From NCBI RefSeq assembly GCF_025725725.1, contig NZ_CP107020.1:744001-808000 (forward strand): 64,000 bases of DNA, given 5' to 3'. Both the position numbers and the translations under genes were made by a program. The notes beneath the pieces were generated by a model, which searched no databases, was not told where the DNA came from, and saw nothing but the letters and a program-made list of their open reading frames with translations. This DNA is from Brachybacterium huguangmaarense (lineage in GTDB: Bacteria; Actinomycetota; Actinomycetes; Actinomycetales; Dermabacteraceae). Positions 34,993-42,861 of this stretch are shown here, piece by piece (the first letter of the stretch is position 1; every line of letters begins with the position of its first letter).

Positions 34993-35733
34993 ATGACCAG
35001 CACCGACACGTCCGACAGCACCGCTGACGACCGCGGCGGCACCGTCTCGATCGCCGATCTCGTGGCCTGGCTCGAGCGCGCGTCCGAGCTCCTGACCGAG
35101 CACGTCACGGAGCTCAACGACCTCGACTCGGCGATCGGCGACGGCGACCACGGCACCAACATGAAGCGCGGCTTCGCGGCCGTCTCGGAGGCCCTCGGCT
35201 CGGGCGAGTTCGGGACCGTCGACGAGCTCATGAAGAAGGTGGGCTCGACGCTCGTCTCCCGCGTGGGCGGCGCCTCCGGTCCGCTCTACGGCACGTTCTT
35301 CCTGCGTCTGGGCACCTCCCAGAAGGGGGCCACCGAGCTCGACGCCTACTCCCTGCAGTCGGCGATGCAGGCCGGGGTCGAGGGCATCGAGCAGCGCGGC
35401 AAGTCGATGATCGGGCAGAAGACGATGCTCGACGCCTGGGTCCCGGCCCTCGACGCCTTCCAGCGCGCCGCGGACTCGCTGCCACTGGCCGTGCAGGCCG
35501 GGGCCGGCGCGGCCGCCCAGGGCCGCGACGACACGGCGCCGCTCGAGGCCAAGAAGGGGCGCGCGTCCTACCTCGGCGAGCGCTCGATCGGCCACATCGA
35601 CCCCGGCGCCGCGTCGACGGCGCTCCTGTGGCAGGCCGCGGTCGAGACGATCGGGACCGGCGGCTCCGGCGGCACCGACTCCTCGCGCGCCGAGGGCTAC
35701 GATCTCGCGGCCGACGAGGAGGCGACGTCGTGA
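34993..35733 (+). CDS. dhaL: Dihydroxyacetone kinase subunit DhaL
   Basis: A 246-residue ADP-binding subunit. The Asp cluster LDSAIGDGDHGTNMKRG (about 37-53) coordinates the Mg-ADP, and SRVGGASGPLYGTFFL, KTMLDAWVPALDAF, GRASYLGERSIGHIDPGAAS complete the family pattern. In PTS-type systems bound ADP is rephosphorylated by DhaM. An AAGGAG precedes ATG 34993. The C-terminus is ~25 residues longer than usual and acidic. The stop overlaps dhaM by four bases. Confidence 0.96.
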   Translation: MTSTDTSDSTADDRGGTVSIADLVAWLERASELLTEHVTELNDLDSAIGDGDHGTNMKRGFAAVSEALGSGEFGTVDELMKKVGSTLVSRVGGASGPLYGTFFLRLGTSQKGATELDAYSLQSAMQAGVEGIEQRGKSMIGQKTMLDAWVPALDAFQRAADSLPLAVQAGAGAAAQGRDDTAPLEAKKGRASYLGERSIGHIDPGAASTALLWQAAVETIGTGGSGGTDSSRAEGYDLAADEEATS

Positions 35734-36137
35734 CCGGCATCGTCGTGGTGTCGCACTCGCGCCCCCTCGCGGAGGCCGCGGTCGCCCTCGCCACCGAGAT
35801 GGTGCACGGCGACGCCTCGGGCATCGCGATCGCCGCGGGGCTCTCGGAGACGGAGCTGGGCACCGACGCGAACGCGATCGCCGAGGCCATCGGCCACGTC
35901 ATGGACGACCAGGGCGTCGTGGTGCTCATGGACCTGGGCTCGGCGATCATGTCGAGCGAGCTGGCCCTGGAGCTGCTCGACGACGCCGACGCCGAACGGG
36001 TGCGGCTCAGCTGGGCACCGCTCGTCGAGGGCCTGGTCGGGGCCGTCGTCACCGCCGCGGGCGGCGCCGATCGCGAGACCGTCGCCCACGAGGCCGAGGT
36101 CGCGAGCGAGGCCAAGAGGCAGCAGGTCGAGGGCTAG
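35730..36137 (+). CDS. dhaM: PTS-dependent dihydroxyacetone kinase phosphotransferase subunit DhaM
   Basis: A 135-residue EIIA-Man-type domain. His9 in VVVSHSRPLAEA is the expected phosphorylation site, and VVVLMDLGSAIMSSELALELL matches the family. No HPr or EI domain is fused, so phosphate should come from HPr and EI encoded elsewhere. The GTG start sits in a GTGA overlap with dhaL. No regulator gene (dhaR/dhaS type) is adjacent. A 25-11-25 hairpin follows about 44 bases after the stop. Confidence 0.94.
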   Translation: MTGIVVVSHSRPLAEAAVALATEMVHGDASGIAIAAGLSETELGTDANAIAEAIGHVMDDQGVVVLMDLGSAIMSSELALELLDDADAERVRLSWAPLVEGLVGAVVTAAGGADRETVAHEAEVASEAKRQQVEG

Positions 36138-36180
36138 AGCCTCAGTGGGCGGGGCGGCCGGGATGGGGGCATGCCTCGTC

Positions 36181-36241
36181 ATCGAGATCGCCCTTTCCGG
36201 CGGAATCCGGCCGGAATTCCGCCGGATCGGGCGATCTCCAT
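36181..36241. repeat. 25-11-25 hairpin, copy C
   Basis: Arms 36181-36205 and 36217-36241 pair with three mismatches around an 11-base loop. The outer arm ATCGAGATCGCC matches copies A and B; the centre has drifted (TCCGG for TCGGG). It lies 3' of dhaM. The rest of the 338-bp gap (36138-36475) shows no gene. Confidence 0.8.
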
Positions 36242-36381
36242 GCTGGTCCCCGCCCGTGGCTCGACAGCTCCATGACCCCCACGTCGAACAGCTCCTCTGC
36301 CTCACGCGGGGGAGCCGTTCGGCGTGCCCGTAGCCACCTCGCACCCCTCTCCGTCCTTCCCCGCCCTGGGGCCCGGGCGTC

Positions 36382-36434
36382 TTGACCTCCCGCACCTCGC
36401 CCTCTACGCTAGTTTGAACATCCGGAATTTCGGA
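36382..36434 (+). promoter_or_regulatory. Promoter with adjacent operator-like palindrome for the winged-helix gene
   Basis: TTGACC (36382-36387), a 17-base spacer and TACGCT (36405-36410) make a good housekeeping-type promoter. TCCGGAATTTCGGA (36421-36434), a near palindrome, lies just past the expected start point. Autoregulation by the downstream winged-helix protein is an inference. Confidence 0.55.
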
Positions 36435-36475
36435 ACTCTGCACCGCGGAGCGAGACGACGCGAGGAGGGACCGGC

Positions 36476-37324
36476 ATGAACGTCACCGAGCCGACGCCCT
36501 CCGAGGCCGCGCCCTCCGAGACCGCGTCCTTCCCAGCCACACCCTCCGGAGCCACGCCCTCCAGAGCCACGCCTTCCGGGGCCACGCCCTCCCTGGCCGC
36601 CCCGTCCGAGCCGACATCCTCTGCGGCCGTGCTCGAGCAGCGCCTGGCCCGGCTCGAGGACCGCGTCGACCGCCTCCTCGACGTGCTCGACGCGACGCCT
36701 CCTCGCGCGAATCCCGGCGCGACGTCCCTCGGGGGCACCGCGGACTCCCCCCATGAGACGGATGCTCCCCGCCAGGACGACGCCGCCCCGCGCCTCGAGC
36801 TCCATCGACTGCGGGACGCTGACCGCCCCGCCGGCCGGAGCTCCGCCGGCCCCGCCGCCCCGACCGGCGCTCCCGGTTCGTCCTCGACCAGCCCGGCCGG
36901 CGGCGCCTCGACCTCCGCCGACGACCCTCTCTTCGCCCTGCATGCGCTCGAGGAGCGCTACCCCTCCCCGGGGGCCGTGCTGTACACGGGCTCGGTCGAC
37001 CTGCCGCTGGGACCCGTCCAGTACCAGTGGGGACGGACCACCGCGGACATCCTGCACGCCGACTGGGCCGAGCGCGCCGAACGCGCCGGCGCCCTCGGTC
37101 ACCCCCTCCGCCTGGCACTGCTGCGGCTCCTGCTCGAGGGCGAGCACACCGTCGCCCAGCTCGTCGACGAGCTCGAGCTCGGCTCCACGGGCGTCGCCTA
37201 CCACCATCTGAACCAGCTCCACACGAGCGGCTGGATCACCTCGCCGCGCCGCGGCGTGTGGACGATCCCTCCCAGCCGCGTGGTGCCGCTGCTCGCGATC
37301 ATCATCGCGCTCGAGGAGAACTGA
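36476..37324 (+). CDS. ArsR-like winged-helix protein with repeat-rich N-terminus
   Basis: A 282-residue protein. The C-terminal ~90 residues form a winged helix: RAGALGHPLRLALLRLLLEGEHTVAQLVDELELGSTG, then VAYHHLNQLHTSGWI and RRGVWTIP, as in ArsR/GntR-like repressors. The first ~50 residues are ATPSG/ATPSR repeats from a 15-bp DNA repeat, followed by a short coiled-coil (LEQRLARLEDRVDRLLDVL). The middle is low-complexity. A GAGGAGGGA site precedes ATG 36476. It is followed closely by a secreted serine hydrolase and a small membrane protein, which suggests local control, perhaps in response to envelope conditions. Confidence 0.82.
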   Translation: MNVTEPTPSEAAPSETASFPATPSGATPSRATPSGATPSLAAPSEPTSSAAVLEQRLARLEDRVDRLLDVLDATPPRANPGATSLGGTADSPHETDAPRQDDAAPRLELHRLRDADRPAGRSSAGPAAPTGAPGSSSTSPAGGASTSADDPLFALHALEERYPSPGAVLYTGSVDLPLGPVQYQWGRTTADILHADWAERAERAGALGHPLRLALLRLLLEGEHTVAQLVDELELGSTGVAYHHLNQLHTSGWITSPRRGVWTIPPSRVVPLLAIIIALEEN

Positions 37325-37384
37325 CCGCCCCGCCGCACGCCCGATCGACCCTGCACGTGACCGCCCCCTCGAACGGAGGCCAGG

Positions 37385-38476
37385 ATGCCCGCCACCCCGA
37401 CCACCCGTCCCTCCCGCCGCGCCGTGCTCGGCGCCGCCGTACCGGCCGTGCTCGTCCTGGGCGCCGCCGGCGCTCTCGGATCGCCACGACCCGCCGCCCT
37501 GGGCGAGCCGACCGGCGACACCCGCCTGGCCGACGCCCTCGCTCAGCATCTCGACGGCCATCGCCGGGTCGCCGCCGCCCTCGTGACAGCCGGCGGGGCG
37601 CGCTTCGCCGGCTTCGGCGCCGACCGGTCCCGGGAGTTCGAGATCGGCTCGGTGAGCAAGACCTTCACAGCCTCCCTGACGATGGCGGCCGTCGCGCGCG
37701 GCGAGCTCACGCTCGACTCGACGGTGGCCGACGTGCTCGGCGACCGGGCGTCCGGCTCGGCGATCGCCGACGTGTCGATCGCCGAGCTCGCCTCGCACAC
37801 CTCGGGCCTCCCCTCGCTGCCGTCGTCGATCGCCGTGCGCTCGCTCCTGACGAGCACGCTGCGCAAGGATCCGTACGCGGGGCACGACGCCGACGACGTC
37901 ATCGAGGACGCCCTCGGCACGTCCCTCGGCGACCGCGGGCAGTACGCCTACTCGAACCTCGCCACCGCTCTCGAGGGCCAGCTCCTGGCGACCGCCGCGG
38001 ACAGCACGTGGGACGACCTGCTGCGCTCGCGCGTGCTCGGGCCCCTCGGACTCGAGGCGACCCGGGCTCCGCTGTCGGCCGACGCCCTCGGGGACGGGCC
38101 CACGGGGCACGCGGCGAACGGCCATGGCGCCGCCGCCTGGACCATGGACGGGTACGCCCCCGCGGGCGGCATCCGGTCGACCGTGGCCGACCTGGCGATC
38201 CATCTGGGCGCGATGATGGACGGCACCCACCCCGGCGCGGCGGCGATCGAGCCGACGGCGGACGTCAGCGAGGGCTCGCGCATCGGCGTGCACTGGCTGA
38301 CCACGACGACGGCCGGGGGTGAGCGCGTCACCTGGCACAACGGTATGACCGGCGGCTTCGCCGCCTTCTGCGGGTGGAACCGGGACACCGAGGTCGGGTT
38401 CGTCGCGCTCACCGACACCGCCCGGAGCCTCGACGCGCTCTCCATGGACGTGCTCGACGGGACGGTGACGGCATGA
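37385..38476 (+). CDS. Secreted serine hydrolase of the class C beta-lactamase / PBP family
   Basis: A 363-residue exported enzyme. It has a twin-arginine-like signal (SRRAVLGAAVPAVLVLGAAGAL), then a penicillin-binding transpeptidase fold. The catalytic triad of motifs is visible: Ser89-Val-Ser-Lys92 (SxxK), Tyr189-Ser-Asn191 (YxN) and His318-Asn-Gly320 at the KTG position. It may be a D-aminopeptidase, esterase or beta-lactamase-like protein, and resistance should not be assumed. A GGAGG site precedes ATG 37385. It is translationally coupled to the next small membrane protein (ATGA at 38473-38476). Confidence 0.9.
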   Translation: MPATPTTRPSRRAVLGAAVPAVLVLGAAGALGSPRPAALGEPTGDTRLADALAQHLDGHRRVAAALVTAGGARFAGFGADRSREFEIGSVSKTFTASLTMAAVARGELTLDSTVADVLGDRASGSAIADVSIAELASHTSGLPSLPSSIAVRSLLTSTLRKDPYAGHDADDVIEDALGTSLGDRGQYAYSNLATALEGQLLATAADSTWDDLLRSRVLGPLGLEATRAPLSADALGDGPTGHAANGHGAAAWTMDGYAPAGGIRSTVADLAIHLGAMMDGTHPGAAAIEPTADVSEGSRIGVHWLTTTTAGGERVTWHNGMTGGFAAFCGWNRDTEVGFVALTDTARSLDALSMDVLDGTVTA

Positions 38477-38991
38477 ACCTCGCGCTCGCCCTCCTCCCGC
38501 TCGTGGTGGCGATGGCCCTCGTCGTGCTCATGGCCGTCGGGGTGTACCGGCTGCTGCGCCACTGGGTGCATCCGTTGCGGATCCTCACGATCGGTCTGTC
38601 CCATGCCTTCTACCTGCTCGTGCTCGCGCTCGTGATCTCGCTCGGCGGGGTGCTCGCGATCATCTGGTGGGCGCTCGTCGCGGGGACCCTGCTCGGCGTC
38701 GTCGTGGCGAGCATCCGGGCGCTGCGACGGGACCCGCCCGGGAGCGCACGGGCGGAGGCCCCGTCCGTCGCGGCGCATCCGGCTGCCGTGCCGGAGGCGG
38801 GGGCGGACGGGACCTCTCGATCGGGCACCGACGCCCAGCCCAGCCCGGGTCCCGGCGCGCACAGCGCCCCGGGGCCGAGCCGCCGGGAGCGTGCCCGACG
38901 CCGCCTGAGCACATCGCCCGCCCTCTCGGAGGTGGCGGTGACCGCCGTGCTCACGCTCGCGCTGATCGCGGCCGAGCTCGTCGCCGGCTGA
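38473..38991 (+). CDS. Small membrane protein of unknown function
   Basis: A 172-residue protein with two or three N-terminal hydrophobic segments (LALALLPLVVAMALVVLMAVGVYRLL, LSHAFYLLVLALVISLGGVLAIIWWALVAGTLLGVVVA), a Pro/Ser/Ala-rich cytoplasmic middle (about 75-145) and a final hydrophobic helix (VAVTAVLTLALIAAELVAG). I do not recognise the family. Coupling to the serine hydrolase suggests a shared envelope role. It ends 13 bases before the convergent esterase gene. Confidence 0.7.
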   Translation: MNLALALLPLVVAMALVVLMAVGVYRLLRHWVHPLRILTIGLSHAFYLLVLALVISLGGVLAIIWWALVAGTLLGVVVASIRALRRDPPGSARAEAPSVAAHPAAVPEAGADGTSRSGTDAQPSPGPGAHSAPGPSRRERARRRLSTSPALSEVAVTAVLTLALIAAELVAG

Positions 38992-39004
38992 GGTCGCGGC
39001 GCGC

Positions 39005-39787
39005 TCAGGCCTCGCGGCCGCGGAGGGGGAGCCAGGCGAGCACGTCCTGGATCGCCGCGTCCCACAGGTCCCAGCTGTGCGCCCCGGGCCGCAGGACCGC
39101 GGTCAGATCGTGCCCGAGCTCCTCGGCGAGCGCGATGAACTCGCGGTTCTGCTCGATCAGATGGTCCTCGGTCCCGCACGTCACATACAGCCGCGGGGTC
39201 GAGCCCGGCGCGGCCGCGCGCAGCAGTCCCGGCAGGTTGTCGTTCGTCGTCTCGATGTCGGTGTCGCCCCAGATGCGGTCCCGCAGGTGACCGCCGTGTG
39301 CGCTCAGGTCGAGGTGGGCGGGATCGACCACGCCCGAGAGGCACGCGGCCGCGGCGAAGCGCTCGGGCAGGTTGAGGGCGAGCTTGAACGCGCCAAAGCC
39401 GCCCATCGAGAGCCCGGCGACGAACGTGTCGGCGGGGTCGGCGGAGACCCGGAACGTGCGCTGCACGAGCTGCGGCAGCTCCTCGGAGACGAAGGTCCAG
39501 TAGGCGTCGCCGACCGCCTCGTCGACGTAGAAGGAACGCCTGACCTCGGGCATCACGACGGCGATGCCGAGATCCGCGGCATAGCGCTCGATCGAGGTGC
39601 GGCGCTCCCAGATGGTGCAGTCGTCGCTCAAGCCGTGCAGCAGGTACAGGACGGGCGGAAGGTCCGTGGCGTCGGCCGGGCTGCCGGCCATGCCGATCTG
39701 GCCGTCGGCGGACTGCGGCATCAGCACCACCATGGAGGTGGACATCGCCAGGGAATCGGAGAAGAAGTCGGTGCGCATGCGGATCAT
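39005..39787 (-). CDS. Alpha/beta hydrolase esterase (esterase D / Ag85-like)
   Basis: A 260-residue alpha/beta-hydrolase of the S-formylglutathione hydrolase/mycolyltransferase-like esterase group. LPPVLYLLHGLSDDCTIWERRTSIERYA holds the oxyanion region, GLSMGGFGAFKLAL the nucleophile elbow with catalytic Ser, CGTEDHLIEQNREF the acid region and GAHSWDLWD the catalytic His. No signal peptide is seen, so it is probably cytoplasmic. The start is uncertain: 39787 gives MIRMRTDFF, while 39778 gives MRTDFF. Neither has a ribosome binding site. Confidence 0.85.
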   Translation of the reverse strand: MIRMRTDFFSDSLAMSTSMVVLMPQSADGQIGMAGSPADATDLPPVLYLLHGLSDDCTIWERRTSIERYAADLGIAVVMPEVRRSFYVDEAVGDAYWTFVSEELPQLVQRTFRVSADPADTFVAGLSMGGFGAFKLALNLPERFAAAACLSGVVDPAHLDLSAHGGHLRDRIWGDTDIETTNDNLPGLLRAAAPGSTPRLYVTCGTEDHLIEQNREFIALAEELGHDLTAVLRPGAHSWDLWDAAIQDVLAWLPLRGREA

Positions 39788-39971
39788 GGGTCCATGAGAT
39801 GCCCCCGGGCGTCCGCGATCAAGCATCTGCCCGCGCGTCGGGGCCCTGTCGTGGTGCCGCGCCCCCGAGGACCGGCGCCGCGCCGATCCCGCTCACGGAC
39901 CGCACGGCGCCTCGCACGGTCCGGTGGCGGCCTCATGTGCGCGTTCCGGCAGATCCGTCATCGGTCCGCCC

Positions 39972-39977
39972 TACGAT
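39972..39977 (+). promoter_or_regulatory. -10 box of a likely leaderless promoter (GH13 gene)
   Basis: TACGAT ends six bases before ATG 39984. No ribosome binding site is present. Confidence 0.5.
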
Positions 39978-39983
39978 GGCCGC

Positions 39984-41480
39984 ATGAGCGAGCGCCCCAC
40001 CTCCACTCCGCCCCCCGTCCCCGCCTGGCTGCACGACGCGATCGCCTGGCAGGTCTATCCGCTGGGCTTCTGCGGGGCTCCGCTGTCCCGGGAGGATCTC
40101 GCGGCCACGAGCTACGGCGACGCCGACGGCGAGAACATCGTGCATCGGCTCGGCCGCCTGACCGGATGGCTCGACCATCTGGTCTCCCTGGGGGCCAACG
40201 TGCTCATCCTCAACCCCATCTTCGACTCCGTGAGCCACGGCTACGACACCCTCGACCACCGGCGCATCGATCCGCGTCTCGGCGACGAGGCCGACTTCGC
40301 CCAGCTCGTCGAGGAGGCGCACCGGCGCGGCATCCGCGTCGTGCTCGACGGGGTGTTCAACCACGTCTCGGACCGCCACCCCGCGGTGCGCCGCGCGGTC
40401 ACGGAGGGCCCCGCGAGCCCGGACGGCCAGCGCATCCGGTGGGCGGGCGACTTCCCGTACGGCTTCGAGGGCAACAGCGACCTGGTCGAGCTGAACCTCG
40501 CGGACCCGGCGGTGCAGGACGCGATCGTCGACGTCATGGGGCTGTGGCTCGACCGCGGCGCCGACGGGTGGCGGCTCGACGCGATGTACGCCGCCGGCCC
40601 CGAGGCGTGGGCCCCGATCCTGGAGCGCGTCAAGGCCGACCATCCCGAGGCGTGGATCCTCGGCGAGGTGCTCCACGGCGACGACGCGGCCTTCGCCGCG
40701 ACCTCGGGCGCGGACTCGATCACCCAGTACGAGCTGTGGAAGGCGATCTGGTCGTCCCTCCATGACACCAACCTCTTCGAGCTCGCGCACGCGCTCCGTC
40801 GCGGCGAGGAGTTCCGCGCCCCGACCGGCCCGGCGGGCCATGTGCAGATCCCCCAGACCTTCCTGGGCAACCACGACACGACGCGCATCGCCTCGCAGTT
40901 GCCCGACGGGCGCGACCTGGCCGTCGCCGTGGCCCTGCTCGCGCTGTTGCCGGGCGTGCCCACCGTGTATGCGGGCGACGAGTTCGGGGCGCTCGCCGTC
41001 AAGGAGGATCGCGCGGGCGGCGACGACGCGGTACGGCCCGTCTTCCCCGCCTCCCCTGAGGCGCTGCTCGACGCCGCCGTCGCCGGGGACCGCGCCCGGC
41101 TCGAGGCCGCCGCCGGCGATCCCGCGCGCGAGGCCCACGGCGCCGCCGTCCTGTCGCTGCTCAAGCCGGACGCGGCGCCCCGCATCCTCGAGGTCCATCG
41201 CCGGCTGCTCGGCCTGCGCCGCCGGGAGCCATGGCTCGCGGACGCCGCCGTGACCGTGGACGAGGGCTCGCTCGCCAACGAGTACGCCGAGATCGCGCTG
41301 ACCGGCACGGACGGGGACGGCCAGGAGCGCCGCCTGCTGCTCGTGCTCAACCTGTCCGACGAGGACCGCGGGGCGCCGGGCGAGGTGCTCGAGGCCGTGC
41401 GCGGTGCCAACATGATCGACGGCGTCGGCGGTGCGGGCGACGGCACGGTCCCGGCGCACGGCGTCGCGGTGGTGCGCTGA
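39984..41480 (+). CDS. Glycoside hydrolase family 13 (alpha-amylase family) enzyme
   Basis: A 498-residue GH13 enzyme. It begins AWLHDAIAWQVYPLGFCGAPL and carries the four conserved regions: VVLDGVFNH, GWRLDAMYA (nucleophile Asp199), ILGEVLH (acid/base Glu228) and FLGNHDTTR (transition-state Asp298). A small beta-domain closes the protein. It lacks a signal peptide and acts inside the cell on short glucans or related sugars. The exact specificity (glucosidase, trehalose-related or cyclomaltodextrinase-like) is open. The gene stands alone with its own promoter. Confidence 0.9.
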   Translation: MSERPTSTPPPVPAWLHDAIAWQVYPLGFCGAPLSREDLAATSYGDADGENIVHRLGRLTGWLDHLVSLGANVLILNPIFDSVSHGYDTLDHRRIDPRLGDEADFAQLVEEAHRRGIRVVLDGVFNHVSDRHPAVRRAVTEGPASPDGQRIRWAGDFPYGFEGNSDLVELNLADPAVQDAIVDVMGLWLDRGADGWRLDAMYAAGPEAWAPILERVKADHPEAWILGEVLHGDDAAFAATSGADSITQYELWKAIWSSLHDTNLFELAHALRRGEEFRAPTGPAGHVQIPQTFLGNHDTTRIASQLPDGRDLAVAVALLALLPGVPTVYAGDEFGALAVKEDRAGGDDAVRPVFPASPEALLDAAVAGDRARLEAAAGDPAREAHGAAVLSLLKPDAAPRILEVHRRLLGLRRREPWLADAAVTVDEGSLANEYAEIALTGTDGDGQERRLLLVLNLSDEDRGAPGEVLEAVRGANMIDGVGGAGDGTVPAHGVAVVR

Positions 41481-41551
41481 CCGGCGAGCGCGGCGATCCC
41501 GGGCCCGGCGGCCGCGAAGGCGCCCGCCGGCGTGGTGGTCCCGGCGCGGAG

Positions 41552-41691
41552 GCGCCGATCAGGGCGTCTGGGATGCTCGGCCGGACGCGCCGATCAGCGC
41601 GCCTAGGGTGCTCGGCCGGACGCGCCGATCAGGGTGCCTGGGGTGCTCGGCCAGACGCGCCGATCAGGGCGTCTGGGATGCTCGGCGAGGC
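41552..41691. repeat. 35-bp tandem repeat, four copies
   Basis: Copies begin at 41552, 41587, 41622 and 41657, each GCGCCGATCAGGGCGTCTGG then GATGCTCGGC with minor changes. The first and fourth copies are identical over 30 bases. It lies in the 400-bp gap (41481-41880) after the GH13 gene, which otherwise shows no gene. Confidence 0.85.
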
Positions 41692-41868
41692 CGTGGTCGC
41701 GGGAGGGACGCGGGTGATGTGCTGTGGCGATATGGCCAGAGCACGTCACCAGCGTCCCTTCCAGGACCACCGGGCCCGGGAGGCGCGGCGGCGACGCCGA
41801 TCAGTGGCCGCGTCCCCGCCGGCATGCCCGGCGCGTCCGGACCGTGGCCGTGCGTCAGGATGCGGGCG

Positions 41869-41874
41869 TAGGTT
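41869..41874 (+). promoter_or_regulatory. -10 box of a likely leaderless promoter
   Basis: TAGGTT ends six bases before ATG 41881. Confidence 0.45.
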
Positions 41875-41880
41875 CATGAC

Positions 41881-42303
41881 ATGGACCACGCCGAGAACAC
41901 CTCCGATGACACCCGCCGCCCCGCGGCCCGCGACGAGCACGGCCGCCTCGAGCACCGCGCCGAGCACCACAAGCCGGACTTCACCGATCCCGTCGTCGCC
42001 GTCAACACGGCCCCGGTGGTCGCGATCGGGCTGATCGGCGGGTACGGCGTCGCCCGCGCGACGGGCAACCGTCCTCTCGGGGGCGCGGTCCTCGCGGCCG
42101 CCGGGATCTACGCCGGGCGCACGTGGCTCGCGCGCCGCGGGCCCGTCGTCGCTGCGGGGCTCGGGGCGACCTACGTGCTGGGCTTCGGCCTCTCGCATCC
42201 GCTCGCCAAGAAGATCGGCGCCTGGCCGTCGGTGCTCGCGGTGACGGCCGTGTCCGCCGCCGCCGCGCATTACCTCTCGGACACCCAGCTCTCGCTGCGC
42301 TGA
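41881..42303 (+). CDS. Small membrane protein, unrecognised family
   Basis: A 140-residue protein. A charged His/Asp/Arg-rich start of ~38 residues is followed by three or four weakly hydrophobic, Gly/Ala-rich segments (APVVAIGLIGGYGVA, GGAVLAAAGIYAG, VVAAGLGATYVLGFGL, WPSVLAVTAVSAAAAHYL). I recognise no domain. It is a plausible real gene because of its codon pattern and the -10 box six bases before the start. Confidence 0.6.
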   Translation: MDHAENTSDDTRRPAARDEHGRLEHRAEHHKPDFTDPVVAVNTAPVVAIGLIGGYGVARATGNRPLGGAVLAAAGIYAGRTWLARRGPVVAAGLGATYVLGFGLSHPLAKKIGAWPSVLAVTAVSAAAAHYLSDTQLSLR

Positions 42304-42861
42304 CCCAGGGCGCGGCTCGAGCCGGCCGGACGCGGCGCGGCGCGAATCCAGCGCGACTCCGGGGGCAGCGCGGCTCGGCGGCGCGGCTCTGACCGGAGCT
42401 GCTCGGGTGCAGCGCGGCTTCGGAGGCGGCGCGCACTTCCCTATCTGTGAGAGCCGCAGCCCTGCGACAACGGAGGGCTGAGGCTCTCACGGACAGGAAC
42501 GTGCAGGGCACCCGCCCGGACAGGAGCGCCGGCCGCTCCGCCCGCACCTGCCTCGGGCATCCGGTCCCCGGGCCCACCATCAGGCATCCGGCCCTCAGTA
42601 CCAGGCAACCAGCACCCAGCGACCTGGCCTCTATACCCGTCAACCGGTACCAGGCACCAGGCACCAGCGAACCCGCACGCGGCACGCGGCACGCGGCACC
42701 AGCGACGCCACACCCGGCACCAACGCCCAGGCCACCAGCCACCGGTGACCGTCCACCAGACATCCGACACCCGCCTCGAATTCTCCCGCGCTCTCCCGCG
42801 CGGAGAGGTCTAGGCTGGATGACCGCCCACACTCCTCCTACCTTTCGAGGCCTGCTCCCCC
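42304..42861. other. 558-bp gap with a large hairpin and short repeats
   Basis: After a GC-rich part with GCGCGGCTC-like repeats comes a 44-bp stem-loop (42447-42490, separate entry). From 42590 to 42770 there are CCAGGCACCAG- and ACGCGGC-type short repeats, the latter three in a row near 42675. TAGGCT at 42811 may be the -10 of the ABC transporter genes. I see no gene. Confidence 0.55.
42447..42490. terminator. Large stem-loop in the gap before the ABC exporter
   Basis: GTGAGAGCC-G-CAGCCCT (42447-42463) pairs with AGGGCTG-A-GGCTCTCAC (42474-42490), with one G-A mismatch and a 10-base loop. It is less GC-rich than its surroundings. It could be a terminator or a regulatory RNA structure. Confidence 0.45.
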
